From contig NZ_MKKC01000095.1 in the NCBI RefSeq assembly GCF_001942255.1, forward strand, positions 1 through 37,819: a stretch of 37,819 nucleotides of DNA, read 5' to 3'. Position 1 is the stretch's first letter. Each line of letters starts with the position of its first letter. Shown here piece after piece: positions 6,826 through 14,867 of the stretch. This DNA is from Nocardiopsis sp. CNR-923. GTDB lineage: Bacteria > Actinomycetota > Actinomycetes > Streptosporangiales > Streptosporangiaceae. Below the pieces are notes generated by a model, which was given only the letters and a program-made list of their open reading frames with translations, did not search any database and had not been told where the DNA came from. The translations under genes were made by a program, and so were the position numbers.

Positions 6826-8846
6826 GCGGGTTCGCCCCAGGCCACGACCAGGGTGGAGTGTTCCCGCTCCAGCACACGCCGGGTGTCGGACGACGATGCG
6901 ATGACGGGTGCGAAGTGCAAGGAGAAGGAGATGTCGTCGTCCCGGTGGGGTTCCCACGCCACGACCTGGTCGGCCATCTGCTCGGCGAGCTTTTGCCCGG
7001 CGGGTGCGTGCCCGATGACACCGAGTTCGTGACGGCCCTGTTGCCCTTCCACCGGCCGCAGCGTCAGGTACGCCAACCCCCGCTCGGTGGCGGGGACCCC
7101 GGCCATGTCGCCCCAGGGGAGTCCCGGGGTGACCAGTCCGTTGGTGACGGCGTGCTGGCGCAGGGGCATGCGGGAGAGACGGTTGTCCAGGTGGGTGGCC
7201 AACCACAGCCACATCGTGTCCAGGGGCTGGCCCTTGCCGAAGGTGACCCCGGTCCAGGTGGTGGTGGCCAGTTCGGTGAGGATGTCGTGGACTTGGGCGT
7301 CGGTGATGGTTTGGTCCTGGTTGGCTTGGAGCAGGACCGTCCCGTCCGGGTCCAGGGCAAGGATGCGTCGCGGGTCGTCGCCGATTCCTCCGCCGCGCAG
7401 GGGCATGAAGGTGCACAGCTGACTGTCCACGGAGCGCCAACGGTCGCCGTCACGCTCGAACACGATGCTGCGGTTGACGTCCCCGGCGATGCGCACGGGG
7501 GCGATGAGCCTGCCGTCAGGGGCGAGCTGGTCCACCCACGCCCGGGGGACGTCGTGGGAGCCCACGGTCGCGATGATGCGATCGTAGGGTGCGCCGTCGG
7601 GGTGTCCGAGCGCGCCGTCCCCCAGGTGCACCACCACGTTGGTGGCCTGGCTGTCTTTGAGCCGGGTGCGGGCTCCGTCCACCAGGTCCTGGTCGACGTC
7701 GATGGTGGTGACCGACCCGGTCCCTCCGACCAGGTGCCCCAGCAGGGACGCGTTGTAGCCGGTCCCGGCCCCCAGTTCCAGCACCCGCATGCCGAAGGCG
7801 AGAGCGGCCTGTTCGAGCATGAGCGCGACCACACTGGGCTGGGAGGCGCAACTGATCGAGGCGCCGTTGTCGTCGTGCTTGATGTGGACAGGCGCGTTGG
7901 TGTACGCCTCCTCCAAAGTGGCGTGGGGGACGAAGGTGTGGCGCGGCACGCAGCGGAAGGCGTCCTCCACTGCCGGGGTGGTGATGGCACCGTTCTTTCG
8001 GAGCTGCTGGATGAGGTCCTCGCGCAGCGTCTCGGCGTCCTCCGGGGATGAGGGTGCGCTGTTGGTGGTGTCGGTCATGACGGCCTTTCCGAGGTTGGAC
8101 AGGACATGTTGGTCCCGGTAGGCGATCCCCCACCGGTTGAAGGTGAAGATCAGGTGGTGGGCGCACACCGCCCGCAGGCCCCGGGTGAGCCTGCCTTCGG
8201 TAGCGAGGTCGGCCAGGGCGGCTCCGGCCGCGGTGAACTCCTCCGCCCACGTGGTGGTGTGCGGGCTGGTGTCGGCCATGGCCTGGGGGTTGAGGGTCAT
8301 GAGGGTGCGGGCGGGGGCGAGCAGATGTTCGTCGTTGGTGAACGGTTCGGGGAGGCGACGTAGGGCGGTGACCTTGTTCCACACGTCGGCCTGTTCGAAG
8401 GTGTCCAGGCGGGCGCCGCGCAGGAAGACGCTGCCCATGAGGAGGGCGAGTTCGCGCCGACCCAGCCCCCCGCCTTGGGTCGTGTGGTTGCGTGCCAGGT
8501 AGGTGAGCAGGTGGCGGCTGTCGGCGTGGAACAGGGTGTGGGCCAGGCGCATCCCGGCCTGCCCGCCGAAGGTGCCGGTCTCCGGTTCGTAGATGCCGTG
8601 TGCCCATGCGGAGACGGCCTCTGCACGGTGGAGGCGTTCGAGGTGCTCGTCGAGGAATCGGCGGGCAGGGAGCCCTCCGGTGTAGCGCAGCCGCCAGTGG
8701 GGCTTCTTGCGGACGAACCACCAGCCGGTGAGGAGGTCTTGGCGTTGGCCGTCTTCGAGAACCGGCGCCAGGTGGTGGGTGGCCGTGTGTTCGGCGCTCG
8801 CCCAGTCGGGCCACTCGATCAGGATCTGCGGATGCTCGTCACGCAT
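6822..8846 (-). CDS. LanB elimination domain fused to PIMT-like methyltransferase (FxLD system)
   Basis: This 674-aa fusion has two parts. Residues 1-~280 match the SpaB_C/thiopeptide-type bacteriocin domain (ILIEWPDWASAEH, WWFVRKKPHWRLRY, IYEPETGTFGG, HADSRHLL, FNRWGIAYRDQ), the glutamate-elimination half of class I dehydratases. From ~300 comes a protein-L-isoaspartate O-methyltransferase-like domain: VPRHTFVP, then SCASQPSVVALMLEQ, then SAM motif I VLELGAGTGYNAS near 352. A C-terminal extension of about 170 residues follows. The architecture corresponds to the 'methyltransferase, FxLD system' proteins. PIMT-like enzymes in lanthipeptide pathways methylate Asp side chains and can yield succinimide or isoaspartate; that reaction here is inference. 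ATG 8846 follows AAGGAGG and lies 28 nt inside lanC. Confidence 0.88.
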   Translation of the reverse strand: MRDEHPQILIEWPDWASAEHTATHHLAPVLEDGQRQDLLTGWWFVRKKPHWRLRYTGGLPARRFLDEHLERLHRAEAVSAWAHGIYEPETGTFGGQAGMRLAHTLFHADSRHLLTYLARNHTTQGGGLGRRELALLMGSVFLRGARLDTFEQADVWNKVTALRRLPEPFTNDEHLLAPARTLMTLNPQAMADTSPHTTTWAEEFTAAGAALADLATEGRLTRGLRAVCAHHLIFTFNRWGIAYRDQHVLSNLGKAVMTDTTNSAPSSPEDAETLREDLIQQLRKNGAITTPAVEDAFRCVPRHTFVPHATLEEAYTNAPVHIKHDDNGASISCASQPSVVALMLEQAALAFGMRVLELGAGTGYNASLLGHLVGGTGSVTTIDVDQDLVDGARTRLKDSQATNVVVHLGDGALGHPDGAPYDRIIATVGSHDVPRAWVDQLAPDGRLIAPVRIAGDVNRSIVFERDGDRWRSVDSQLCTFMPLRGGGIGDDPRRILALDPDGTVLLQANQDQTITDAQVHDILTELATTTWTGVTFGKGQPLDTMWLWLATHLDNRLSRMPLRQHAVTNGLVTPGLPWGDMAGVPATERGLAYLTLRPVEGQQGRHELGVIGHAPAGQKLAEQMADQVVAWEPHRDDDISFSLHFAPVIASSSDTRRVLEREHSTLVVAWGEPA

Positions 8847-10095
8847 GAGCGTGCCTCCTTGACGTGGCCGATGAGCAGGAACGAGGCCCACCCCAGGGAG
8901 TGTGGGGCGGTGGTGAGGATGTGCAGGGCCGTGGCGGTGCCGGCCGCTCCTTCCAGCAGCCCGATGCCGCCGTGGGTGAGGAGGCGGTGGGCGACGTCAC
9001 CGGAGTCGTGCCCCTCCACTGCCGGGGCGAGCAGGGCAGGAACGTGGGCTGTGCCCGTGGTGTGCGCGATGAGGGCGAGCCCGGCGTAGCCGTGGCACAG
9101 GGAGGAGTCCAGGATCGTTCCCGCCGTGCCCTGAGGGGTGAGGGTGCGCGCGAGCGTGTCCTGGACGGTCGCGTGACGGTCCGTGTCACCGAGGGCGTCA
9201 GCCGCCAGGAGCTGGGCGTGGGCGACCCCGGCTGCCCCGTAGCACCACGACGGGCGTTGCGGCCCCATCGGCTCCTCCTCACCACGGTGCTGGGCCGCGG
9301 TGATCCAGTACGGCCACCACGCCCTGTCCGGGCCGGTGCGCTTCCAGGAGTCGAGCCAGTCGAGGATGCGGCCGATCGCCCGGGTGTGCCCGTCGACTTC
9401 GATCCCGCGTCGCAGAGCCAGGGCCAGGACGGTCAAGGGGCCGCAGATGCCGTGGGCCATACCCGTGTTGGCGTGTCCGCCCGGGAAGCGGTCCGGGGAC
9501 TCCTTGCCTGCGGGGTCCACCAAAGTCCACCACCCAGGCATCTGCCGTCCGTCCACCATGGCGGGTTCGGTCAACCGCACCAGGTAGACGAGCACTCGGC
9601 GCAGGAGGTCCTGATAGGTGTCGTGGGTCAGCAGCAGCGCCGCCAGCCCGGTTAGTCCGCGGATGGCGTCGAACTCGGCCAACACCGGAAAGCGCTCCCC
9701 GGCGTCCATGCGCGTGTGTGCCCTCTCCAGGCGTGCGGCCACGATCCAGGCCACGGCGGCGTCGAGCTGTTCCAGTTCACGCTCATAGCCGGGTGCACCG
9801 TGGCGGCCTGCCGTAGGACGAACGCCAACGCGGGTGCCCCGTAGTACAGGTGGGCCTCAGGTGAGGCGTCCACCCCATCGGAGATGGCGCACTCCAGCCA
9901 CGTCTGGACCCGCTCCCAAGGGCCGTGGCCGGTGCGGGCACGCTCGATGTGCAACAGCGCCACCCCGACGGCTCCGTGGGCCAGGGACTGGGGCCACCAC
10001 CGGTCGTTGGCCAGCGCCCGGCCTTGGTCGGGGGTGGCCAGACGATCCGCGACGTGGGTAGCGACGGCGGAGGCGTCCAAGAGATGCATGGTCAC
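8819..10095 (-). CDS. lanC: LanC-like lanthionine cyclase, frameshifted
   Basis: The enzyme catalyses Cys addition to dehydroamino acids to form lanthionine rings in the cytoplasm. Frame one runs from GTG 10095 (overlapping the lanB TGA, GTGA) through MHLLDASAVATHVADRLA and LAHGAVGVALLHIERA to about 9790. The second frame continues GYERELEQLDAAVAWIVAAR to the stop at 8819. The zinc-binding signatures are intact in the second part: SWCYGAAGV near 9240 and LCHGYAGLAL near 9090. One missing base in the CACCCGG run (~9787) restores a typical LanC of about 425 aa. As both halves are fully conserved, I judge this a consensus error or very recent mutation. The C-terminus overlaps the next gene. Confidence 0.85.
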
Positions 10096-12251
10096 GATGC
10101 CCCCTTCTGTTGGAGTTGGAGGAGGATTTCCACCGCCCGCCCGTCGCACCATCCCGCCGAGTTGGGTGCGGGGGCTTCGGTGAGCACGGCCGCGCCGTCC
10201 TTGTTCAACTGGGTGCGGAGAAGGAACAGGTGTCCCGGTTCGGTGAGGTCCAGGCGTAGCCGCTGATCCCCTCGGCCCAGGTCGACCAGAGCGGGGAGGT
10301 TCCGGCGCTGCGCCCACGCCTGCCACGCGTTCTGCCAGTGGGGCCACTCGGTCGTGGCTGGGGGAAGGTCCGCTGCGATGACCCGCCAGCGGGCGTTGGC
10401 CAGCACCACCCGCCCGGACCGGACCCGGGGCAGGAACGGCAGGAAGGAGGCAGCCCCCCAGTCGAACCCGGACACGACAGTCTTCCCAGCGCGGGGAAGC
10501 TCGGTGAGGAACCGGGCCAACGGTGGGGCGTAGCGCAGGTTCAACGCGTGCGGCACCACCGGGACGACCACGCGTCCCAATGAGCGCGACCATAGGAACA
10601 GGTCCACACCGTCGTCTCCGGTCAGGAGGTCGTCGACGGTGAGGCTGTCGGCTCCGGTGGAGGGGTATTCGGCCACGTGCAGGACGTGCTTGAGCAGCTG
10701 CGGGGCTCGGGCCACATGGGTGCTGGCGGCCCGCACCGGTGGAAACGACAGCTGGACGGGCAGGGCTTGGCCGGAGCTGGTGAACACCTTGGCCAGATCG
10801 GTTCGAGTTCCAGCCAACGGGGCAAACCGGCCCGCCATCGTGCCCGCGCTACGTGAAGCCCCCAGCACCACGATCCGGAACCGACCGCTGTCCAGCGCCA
10901 CACGCGATGGTGACTCCAGGCGTACGTTCAGCTCCGTGTTCTCGGGCGGGGTCGGGGAACGCTCGGCCTCAACAACGGTCAGGAGTTCGTTGACCTCGAT
11001 CTCCCGTCGCCCGGTCAACGCCGCTTCCTGTGCTTGGCGCATCAACCATCGGTCACGCAACCCCAGAACAGGGTTGGGCTCGTCTTCGGAACCGGTGTAT
11101 CCGGGTGGGAAGCCCAGGCCCGTGTCCGGGTGGACGACCTCGGAGACGGGAACGAGTTCGGTACCGTACCGGCGCGCGAACCGCTCCCGGTATCCGTGCC
11201 ACGTGGGAATCCCCTCCGGGTGCGTGGACAGCACGGTGAGCATGTGTGCGGCCTCCTCGGCCGCGTGCGCCACCGCGACGGGAAGGGCCACTGCGGCATC
11301 GAGGCGGACGTCGATCCCCACCGGCCCGGCTTCGCTCACACGCTGGGCTGCCTTCGTGGCCTCTGCGCGCATGACAGAGCCGCCGCCGACACGGTTGTGC
11401 GCTTCCACTGCTGAGCAGGTGTCATCGATGAGAGCGACCAGCGGAGAGTCCTCGACGATGCCATCCAGGGCTCTGGCCAGGTAGGTCAGCGGGTCGGTCT
11501 CGACGGATGCGGGAGACAGACTTGTCAGCAGGGCCCGCGCTCGGATCAGCTGGGTGAGCATGTCCTCGACGCCTTGGGGAAGTTCGTCCGGGTACTCGGC
11601 GGTGAGCTTCGCGGCCAGTGTGGCCCACGGCATGGGCTGGTGGGCGGCGTCCAGGGCGAGTCGGACAGCGCTGGTCAGACGGATCTCGATCTGGGCCGTG
11701 GTCGCCTGTGGATTGGGTGGGTCGGGGCGCGCGTACTGGGGCACCACGAGGTGATCCGGTGTCCGCCAGGCGGTGTGATTGGTGACCAGGAGCAGGCGCT
11801 GGCGTACCCGGGGGAGATCCACCAGGTGATCGGTGACCTCGGTGACCCATTCCCCGCTGGGGGACGCCACGGCGCGGTGGCCGCGCCCCCATGCCTCCGA
11901 CGCCGCGTCAGCGAAGGCAGCCGGGGCGATGCCCGCGAAGAGTCCGAACGGTGTGGCCCGGTGCCTCGCCCGCAGCACGTAGCGCAGAGCGGCGGCGGTG
12001 ACCTTGCGGGCACGCCGGACTCGGATACCGCTTGGGGCCTGGACACGGATGTCGTCCACGCTGGCGGCCAGATCCGGAGAGGCGTGCCGGATCGCCTCGG
12101 CCAGGTCCGGGGTCGCCCACACGCGTTCCAACCAGCGCACCCACCCATCGACGTCGTTCGCAGGCAGATTCGGCCACCAAGACACCGAAGGGCCGTTCGT
12201 GACGGGGGCTCGGACAACGGGGGTACCTCTCACCTGCCAGTGCACAGCCAT
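10092..12251 (-). CDS. lanB: Split LanB: lanthipeptide dehydratase, glutamylation domain
   Basis: This 719-aa protein matches Lant_dehydr_N. The typical segment RYVLRARHRATPFGLFAGIA lies near residues 90-110, and the C-terminal SFLPFLPRVRSGRVVLANAR segment near 610. The domain transfers glutamate from Glu-tRNA to Ser/Thr of the precursor. It lacks the ~300-aa elimination domain of full-length LanB, which is provided by the fusion protein at 6822-8846. ATG 12251 follows GGAGG at optimal spacing. Between it and the precursor genes lies a perfect hairpin (12269-12302). The stop overlaps the lanC start. Confidence 0.92.
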   Translation of the reverse strand: MAVHWQVRGTPVVRAPVTNGPSVSWWPNLPANDVDGWVRWLERVWATPDLAEAIRHASPDLAASVDDIRVQAPSGIRVRRARKVTAAALRYVLRARHRATPFGLFAGIAPAAFADAASEAWGRGHRAVASPSGEWVTEVTDHLVDLPRVRQRLLLVTNHTAWRTPDHLVVPQYARPDPPNPQATTAQIEIRLTSAVRLALDAAHQPMPWATLAAKLTAEYPDELPQGVEDMLTQLIRARALLTSLSPASVETDPLTYLARALDGIVEDSPLVALIDDTCSAVEAHNRVGGGSVMRAEATKAAQRVSEAGPVGIDVRLDAAVALPVAVAHAAEEAAHMLTVLSTHPEGIPTWHGYRERFARRYGTELVPVSEVVHPDTGLGFPPGYTGSEDEPNPVLGLRDRWLMRQAQEAALTGRREIEVNELLTVVEAERSPTPPENTELNVRLESPSRVALDSGRFRIVVLGASRSAGTMAGRFAPLAGTRTDLAKVFTSSGQALPVQLSFPPVRAASTHVARAPQLLKHVLHVAEYPSTGADSLTVDDLLTGDDGVDLFLWSRSLGRVVVPVVPHALNLRYAPPLARFLTELPRAGKTVVSGFDWGAASFLPFLPRVRSGRVVLANARWRVIAADLPPATTEWPHWQNAWQAWAQRRNLPALVDLGRGDQRLRLDLTEPGHLFLLRTQLNKDGAAVLTEAPAPNSAGWCDGRAVEILLQLQQKGAS

Positions 12252-12268
12252 GGTGGTCCTCCGAACAG

Positions 12269-12302
12269 GGTGGTCGGCACCCAGGGGATGGTGCCGACCA
12301 CC
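12269..12302 (-). terminator. Attenuator-like hairpin between precursors and lanB
   Basis: GGTGGTCGGCAC (12269-12280) and GTGCCGACCACC (12291-12302) form a perfect 12-bp stem with a 10-nt loop in the 56-nt gap between the second precursor and lanB. Lanthipeptide operons often use partial terminators here so that precursor mRNA exceeds enzyme mRNA. There is no U tract, so it may instead act as an RNA stabiliser or processing site. Confidence 0.7.
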
Positions 12303-12307
12303 ACGGA

Positions 12308-12463
12308 TCAACTGGGGGTGCTGGTGCACGAATCCGGGCAGCTCGCCCCGCACCCGCCATCGCTGACCGGCAGCCATTCAGCAGCGCGTTGGTCGTCGAT
12401 GAGGCGGATGTCCAGGGTCAACGGCGTCGCCTGATGCGTGTCCGGACCGGCGTTCAGGTCAAT
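12308..12463 (-). CDS. FxLD-family lanthipeptide precursor 2 (LxLD variant), unusual start
   Basis: The leader holds PLTLDIRLID in place of the FTLDIRLIE of the upstream precursor. The core region ends DGGCGASCPDSCTSTPS with Cys at residues 38, 42 and 46 in the same C-x3-C-x3-C spacing. About 51 aa result if translation begins at ATT 12463, which sits 5 nt after AGGGAG. No ATG, GTG or in-frame TTG of useful length exists between the preceding stop in this frame and the LTLD motif, so the start is ATT, CTG, or hidden by a sequence error. The gene lies 22 nt after the first precursor and is strongly supported by its similarity to that precursor. Confidence 0.75.
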   Translation of the reverse strand: MDLNAGPDTHQATPLTLDIRLIDDQRAAEWLPVSDGGCGASCPDSCTSTPS

Positions 12464-12485
12464 CGGGGCTCCCTGGGGCTGGTGT

Positions 12486-12659
12486 TCAGTCCGACGTGCT
12501 CGTGACGCAGGTGTCGGGGCAGCTCGTCCCGCACCCGTCGTCGGTGAGGTTGATCAGTGGTGTGGTGTCGCTGGTTTCGATCAGGCGGATGTCGAGAGTG
12601 AAGGGCGACGAGGAGGCGGGCGTCTGCGTGTCCTTATGGGATTCCTGCGCCAAGCGCAT
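12486..12659 (-). CDS. FxLD-family lanthipeptide precursor 1
   Basis: This 57-aa precursor starts at ATG 12659 after GGAAAG. The leader carries the defining F-T-L-D motif at residues 20-23 followed by IRLIE. The core ends DGCGTSCPDTCVTSTSD with Cys 43, 47 and 51 and Ser/Thr at 45, 46, 50 and 53-56 as dehydration targets. Up to three thioether rings are possible. Two Asp residues (40, 41) flank the first Gly-Cys and another is in CPD; these are candidate sites for the PIMT-like enzyme (inference). It is the first gene of the operon, about 90 nt downstream of the palindrome at 12748-12763. Confidence 0.9.
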   Translation of the reverse strand: MRLAQESHKDTQTPASSSPFTLDIRLIETSDTTPLINLTDDGCGTSCPDTCVTSTSD

Positions 12660-12747
12660 CGCTTGCTCTTTCCAATAGGGGGCTCTGGCACAGGAAAGAC
12701 TAGGAGCACAGGGAAGTCAGATGAAGGACTTTCACGGGTGGGAATAA

Positions 12748-12763
12748 ATTCACGCTAAGGAAT
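12748..12763. promoter_or_regulatory. Putative operator O1 of the lanthipeptide operon
   Basis: ATTC-ACGCTAAG-GAAT is an inverted repeat matching the site at 14406-14421 in 14 of 16 positions. It overlaps the end of the XRE gene and lies about 90 nt upstream of precursor 1. The 12660-12754 stretch otherwise holds only the leader of the operon. Binding by the adjacent XRE protein is inference. Confidence 0.55.
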
Positions 12764-13627
12764 GTCGGTTTTCGCCCGCTCTCGGTATTCCTGGGCGAGT
12801 TGGCCGAGGAACACGCGGGCATCCTCATCCGTGAGGGATCGACCGTGGTAGAAGTCGAAGATCTCTTTGCTGTACGCGATGTCCTTGGGGTCGCGTAGCG
12901 CGAGCTCACCGGTGAACACCTCAACGGTGACGAGTCGGTCATCGTAGAGCGTGAACCCGTTGAGCGGCCCGCTGGGCACCGGAGGGTGAGCGGGAACGAT
13001 CCGGATGTCCACACCAGCCAGCTCACTCAAGGACGCGATGCGGTCCATCTGCAACGCCATGACCGCAGGTGGGCACAGCGGCCAGCGCAGCGCTGCCTCG
13101 GTGAGCACGAACACGAACTGTCGGCCCGACTGGTACAGGGACTGTTGCCGTTCCAGTCGGCGGGCCAAGGCCGTTTGCCACTCCGCGCCGCGGTTCACCA
13201 ACGGATGAGCCAGGGTCTGGCGCGCGTACTCGGGGGTTTGCAGCAGACCGGTGATCATGCACGGCAAGAAGTAGCGGATCGTGGTCGCCGCGTCCTCGAT
13301 AGCGGCCAGGTCGCGTTGCAGTTCCCCCAAGCCGCGTTGCAGAGCGATGCGGAACCCCTGATAGTCGGAGTTGGTCACCCGCGCCAGCTCCAGCAGACGG
13401 GCCGCGTCCTGGCCATCCAACGGGACCCCGAGAGCGGTGAGGATGCGTTCGACGTCCAGGTGGGAGGGGCGGATGCGGTTGTTCTCGATCTTGCTGATCT
13501 TGGCCTGGCTCATACCGGCGCGGGCAGCCAGGCCCGCACCGGTCATCCCGACAGAGCGGCGGAGCTGGCGCAGTGCGTCAGCCAGTTCGCCGCGCTGCCG
13601 GTCGGCGTTCTCGGGCTCAAGGGTCAA
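12755..13627 (-). CDS. XRE family regulator with DUF5753 domain, likely lan regulator
   Basis: This 290-aa protein has an HTH at residues ~13-70 (LADALRQLRRSVGMTGAGLA, AGMSQAKISKIENNRIRPS) followed by DUF5753 (YFLPCMITGLLQTPEYARQTL; FVFVLTEAALRWPLCPP; VDIRIVPAHPPVPSGPLNGF; DRLVTVEVFTGEL). The start is TTG 13627, directly after the DUF6879 stop, because the next ATG is inside the HTH. It sits immediately upstream of the precursor genes, and the palindrome O1 overlaps its 3' end, so it probably controls the lanthipeptide operon and its own cluster. Confidence 0.9.
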   Translation of the reverse strand: MTLEPENADRQRGELADALRQLRRSVGMTGAGLAARAGMSQAKISKIENNRIRPSHLDVERILTALGVPLDGQDAARLLELARVTNSDYQGFRIALQRGLGELQRDLAAIEDAATTIRYFLPCMITGLLQTPEYARQTLAHPLVNRGAEWQTALARRLERQQSLYQSGRQFVFVLTEAALRWPLCPPAVMALQMDRIASLSELAGVDIRIVPAHPPVPSGPLNGFTLYDDRLVTVEVFTGELALRDPKDIAYSKEIFDFYHGRSLTDEDARVFLGQLAQEYRERAKTDIP

Positions 13628-14150
13628 TCAGCGGACCTTGTAGTACTCGGTGAAGGGGGTGGAGTGCTCCAGGGCCAGGTTCTTGTACCGGACGAGGGGG
13701 CGGGGTCGGTGTCCTCCAGCAGTTCCCGGCCGGTCTGGGTGCCGTCGGCAGCGTAGTGCATGAGGACGACGTGGGTGTCGTCGAAGAGCCAGAAGTCCTG
13801 CTGGGGCAGGCCGGGGTCGGAGGTCGTGGCGAAGTCGAGGATGTTGACCTCCTCGCCCGCCTGGACGCTGAAGGCGTACCCCCACTCGAACTGGAACCGC
13901 AGGTGGTCTCCGACGGGGCTGGTGAGGGTATGGACCCTGCGCATCCGCGCCCGGCTTCGACGTGCTGGCGGACTTTGATCAGGTAGGTGTCAGTGTGCAG
14001 CTCCTCGACGGGCCGTGACTCCCCGGCTAGGAACCGTCGCAGCTCGTCCTCTTCCTCGGGCACGGTGTAGCTCGGCAGGGTCTCCAGCCGGAACGCCTCC
14101 TGTTGGAAGGAGTGGAAGAACTCCTGCCAGGCGTCACCTTCCAAGCGCAC
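13628..14150 (-). CDS. DUF6879 family protein, two frameshifts
   Basis: Three consecutive frames give one conserved DUF6879 protein: FHSFQQEAFRLETLPSYTVP and RRFLAGESRPVEE in the first, then MRRVHTLTSPVGDHLRFQFE, GYAFSVQAGEEVNILDF and DFWLFDDTHVVLMHY in the second, and YKNLALEHSTPFTEYYKVR in the third. Single-base losses are needed at about 13945 (GCGCGGATG) and 13703 (a C run). DUF6879 genes are common partners of XRE-DUF5753 and DUF397 genes in actinomycetes; their function is unknown. GTG 14150 overlaps the upstream small gene by 17 nt. The stop touches the TTG start of the XRE gene. Confidence 0.75.
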
Positions 14151-14328
14151 GGGCGGCCTCCTCGATCAGGTGAGCGGGGATCTCGACGGCTACCTCGCCG
14201 TCCGAGAGGGTGAGTCCTTCCGTGGCCTTCAACAGCGGCCCCTGGACGACCACGGTCCCCGTTCCAGTGGAGAAGACCCCCGGGCAGTCGTTCCGGTTGC
14301 AATCACCGGAAAGTTTCCGAAGTTGCAT
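14134..14328 (-). CDS. Small conserved-type protein, 64 aa
   Basis: ATG 14328 follows AAGGA at 8 nt. The product contains NDCPGVFSTGTGTVVVQG and EVAVEIPAHLIEEAAR, a pattern I associate with small proteins encoded beside DUF6879/XRE genes in actinomycetes; no function is known. It is the first gene of a three-gene run (64-aa protein, DUF6879, XRE). The palindrome O2 (14405-14422) lies about 80 nt upstream. Confidence 0.75.
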   Translation of the reverse strand: MQLRKLSGDCNRNDCPGVFSTGTGTVVVQGPLLKATEGLTLSDGEVAVEIPAHLIEEAARALGR

Positions 14329-14359
14329 GAATCATCCTTTCTGTCTGGCGTTAACGAGA

Positions 14360-14422
14360 ATTCACGGTAGAGAGAGTCCGGGCGATGGTCAACCCATCTG
14401 GGAGTATTCACGCTTGGGAATA
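14360..14422. promoter_or_regulatory. Divergent regulatory region with operator O2 and a half-site
   Basis: TATTC-ACGCTTGG-GAATA (14405-14422) is a perfect 5-bp inverted repeat with an 8-bp centre, closely matching O1 at 12748-12763. A further half-site, ATTCACG, is at 14360-14366. The region separates a minus-strand XRE cluster from a plus-strand 33-aa ORF, so both could be controlled from here. Confidence 0.55.
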
Positions 14423-14452
14423 TCACCCGCCTCTGAGTTCAAGGAGTCCAGT

Positions 14453-14554
14453 GTGGACGAGCTGCTGTTCGACGTCACCGCTCCCGCTCCCGCTCCCGAA
14501 CCCGACGCGGTGCCGGTGGCCCTGGACGCCCAGGAGCAGGATGCCTCCCACTAG
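14453..14554 (+). CDS. Possible 33-aa peptide
   Basis: GTG 14453 follows AAGGAG at 6 nt, and the frame ends at TAG 14552. The product starts VDELLFDVTAPAPAPEP, is acidic and Ala/Pro-rich, and has no Cys, so it does not look like a lanthipeptide core. It is divergent from the XRE cluster across operator O2. It may be a real small peptide or the front of a gene broken by an indel. Confidence 0.4.
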   Translation: MDELLFDVTAPAPAPEPDAVPVALDAQEQDASH

Positions 14555-14578
14555 GGTGAGCGGATGGACGAGCCGTAG

Positions 14579-14703
14579 GTGAACGTGCGCCCCCACCAGG
14601 ACAAGCCCCGGTGGTTCGTGGTCGAGATCGAAGGCGAGTGGCTGGCCGCCAGCCTCAACCCCGGGGCGACAACCTGTACTTGACCCTGGCCTCGCCCGCC
14701 TAA
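14579..14703 (+). CDS. Possible 41-aa protein, frameshifted
   Basis: GTG 14579 opens a frame reading VRPHQDKPRWFVVEIEGEWL and then LNPG; a one-base loss in CCCCGGGGCG (~14663) would let it continue GDNLYLTLASPA to TAA 14701. The composition looks coding, but there is no strong ribosome site and no family match. Confidence 0.35.
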
Positions 14704-14867
14704 CAAGGGTGAACAAAGCCCTCCATTCCGGGTCGCTGGTCTGCTACCGCCCCGATTTGGGCCAGCCTTCCCCACCCCTCGTCTAACAGCAGGGCCACAC
14801 CGTTCTGTACCCGGCCGCACTCGACGCCCTCACCCTGCGAGACGACACACAGCATGGGAACAACATC

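Noticed and set aside
6780..8051. 423-aa plus-strand ORF opposite the methyltransferase fusion
   Set aside because: Shadow frame; the minus strand has the SAM motif and LanB elimination-domain signatures and a good ribosome site.
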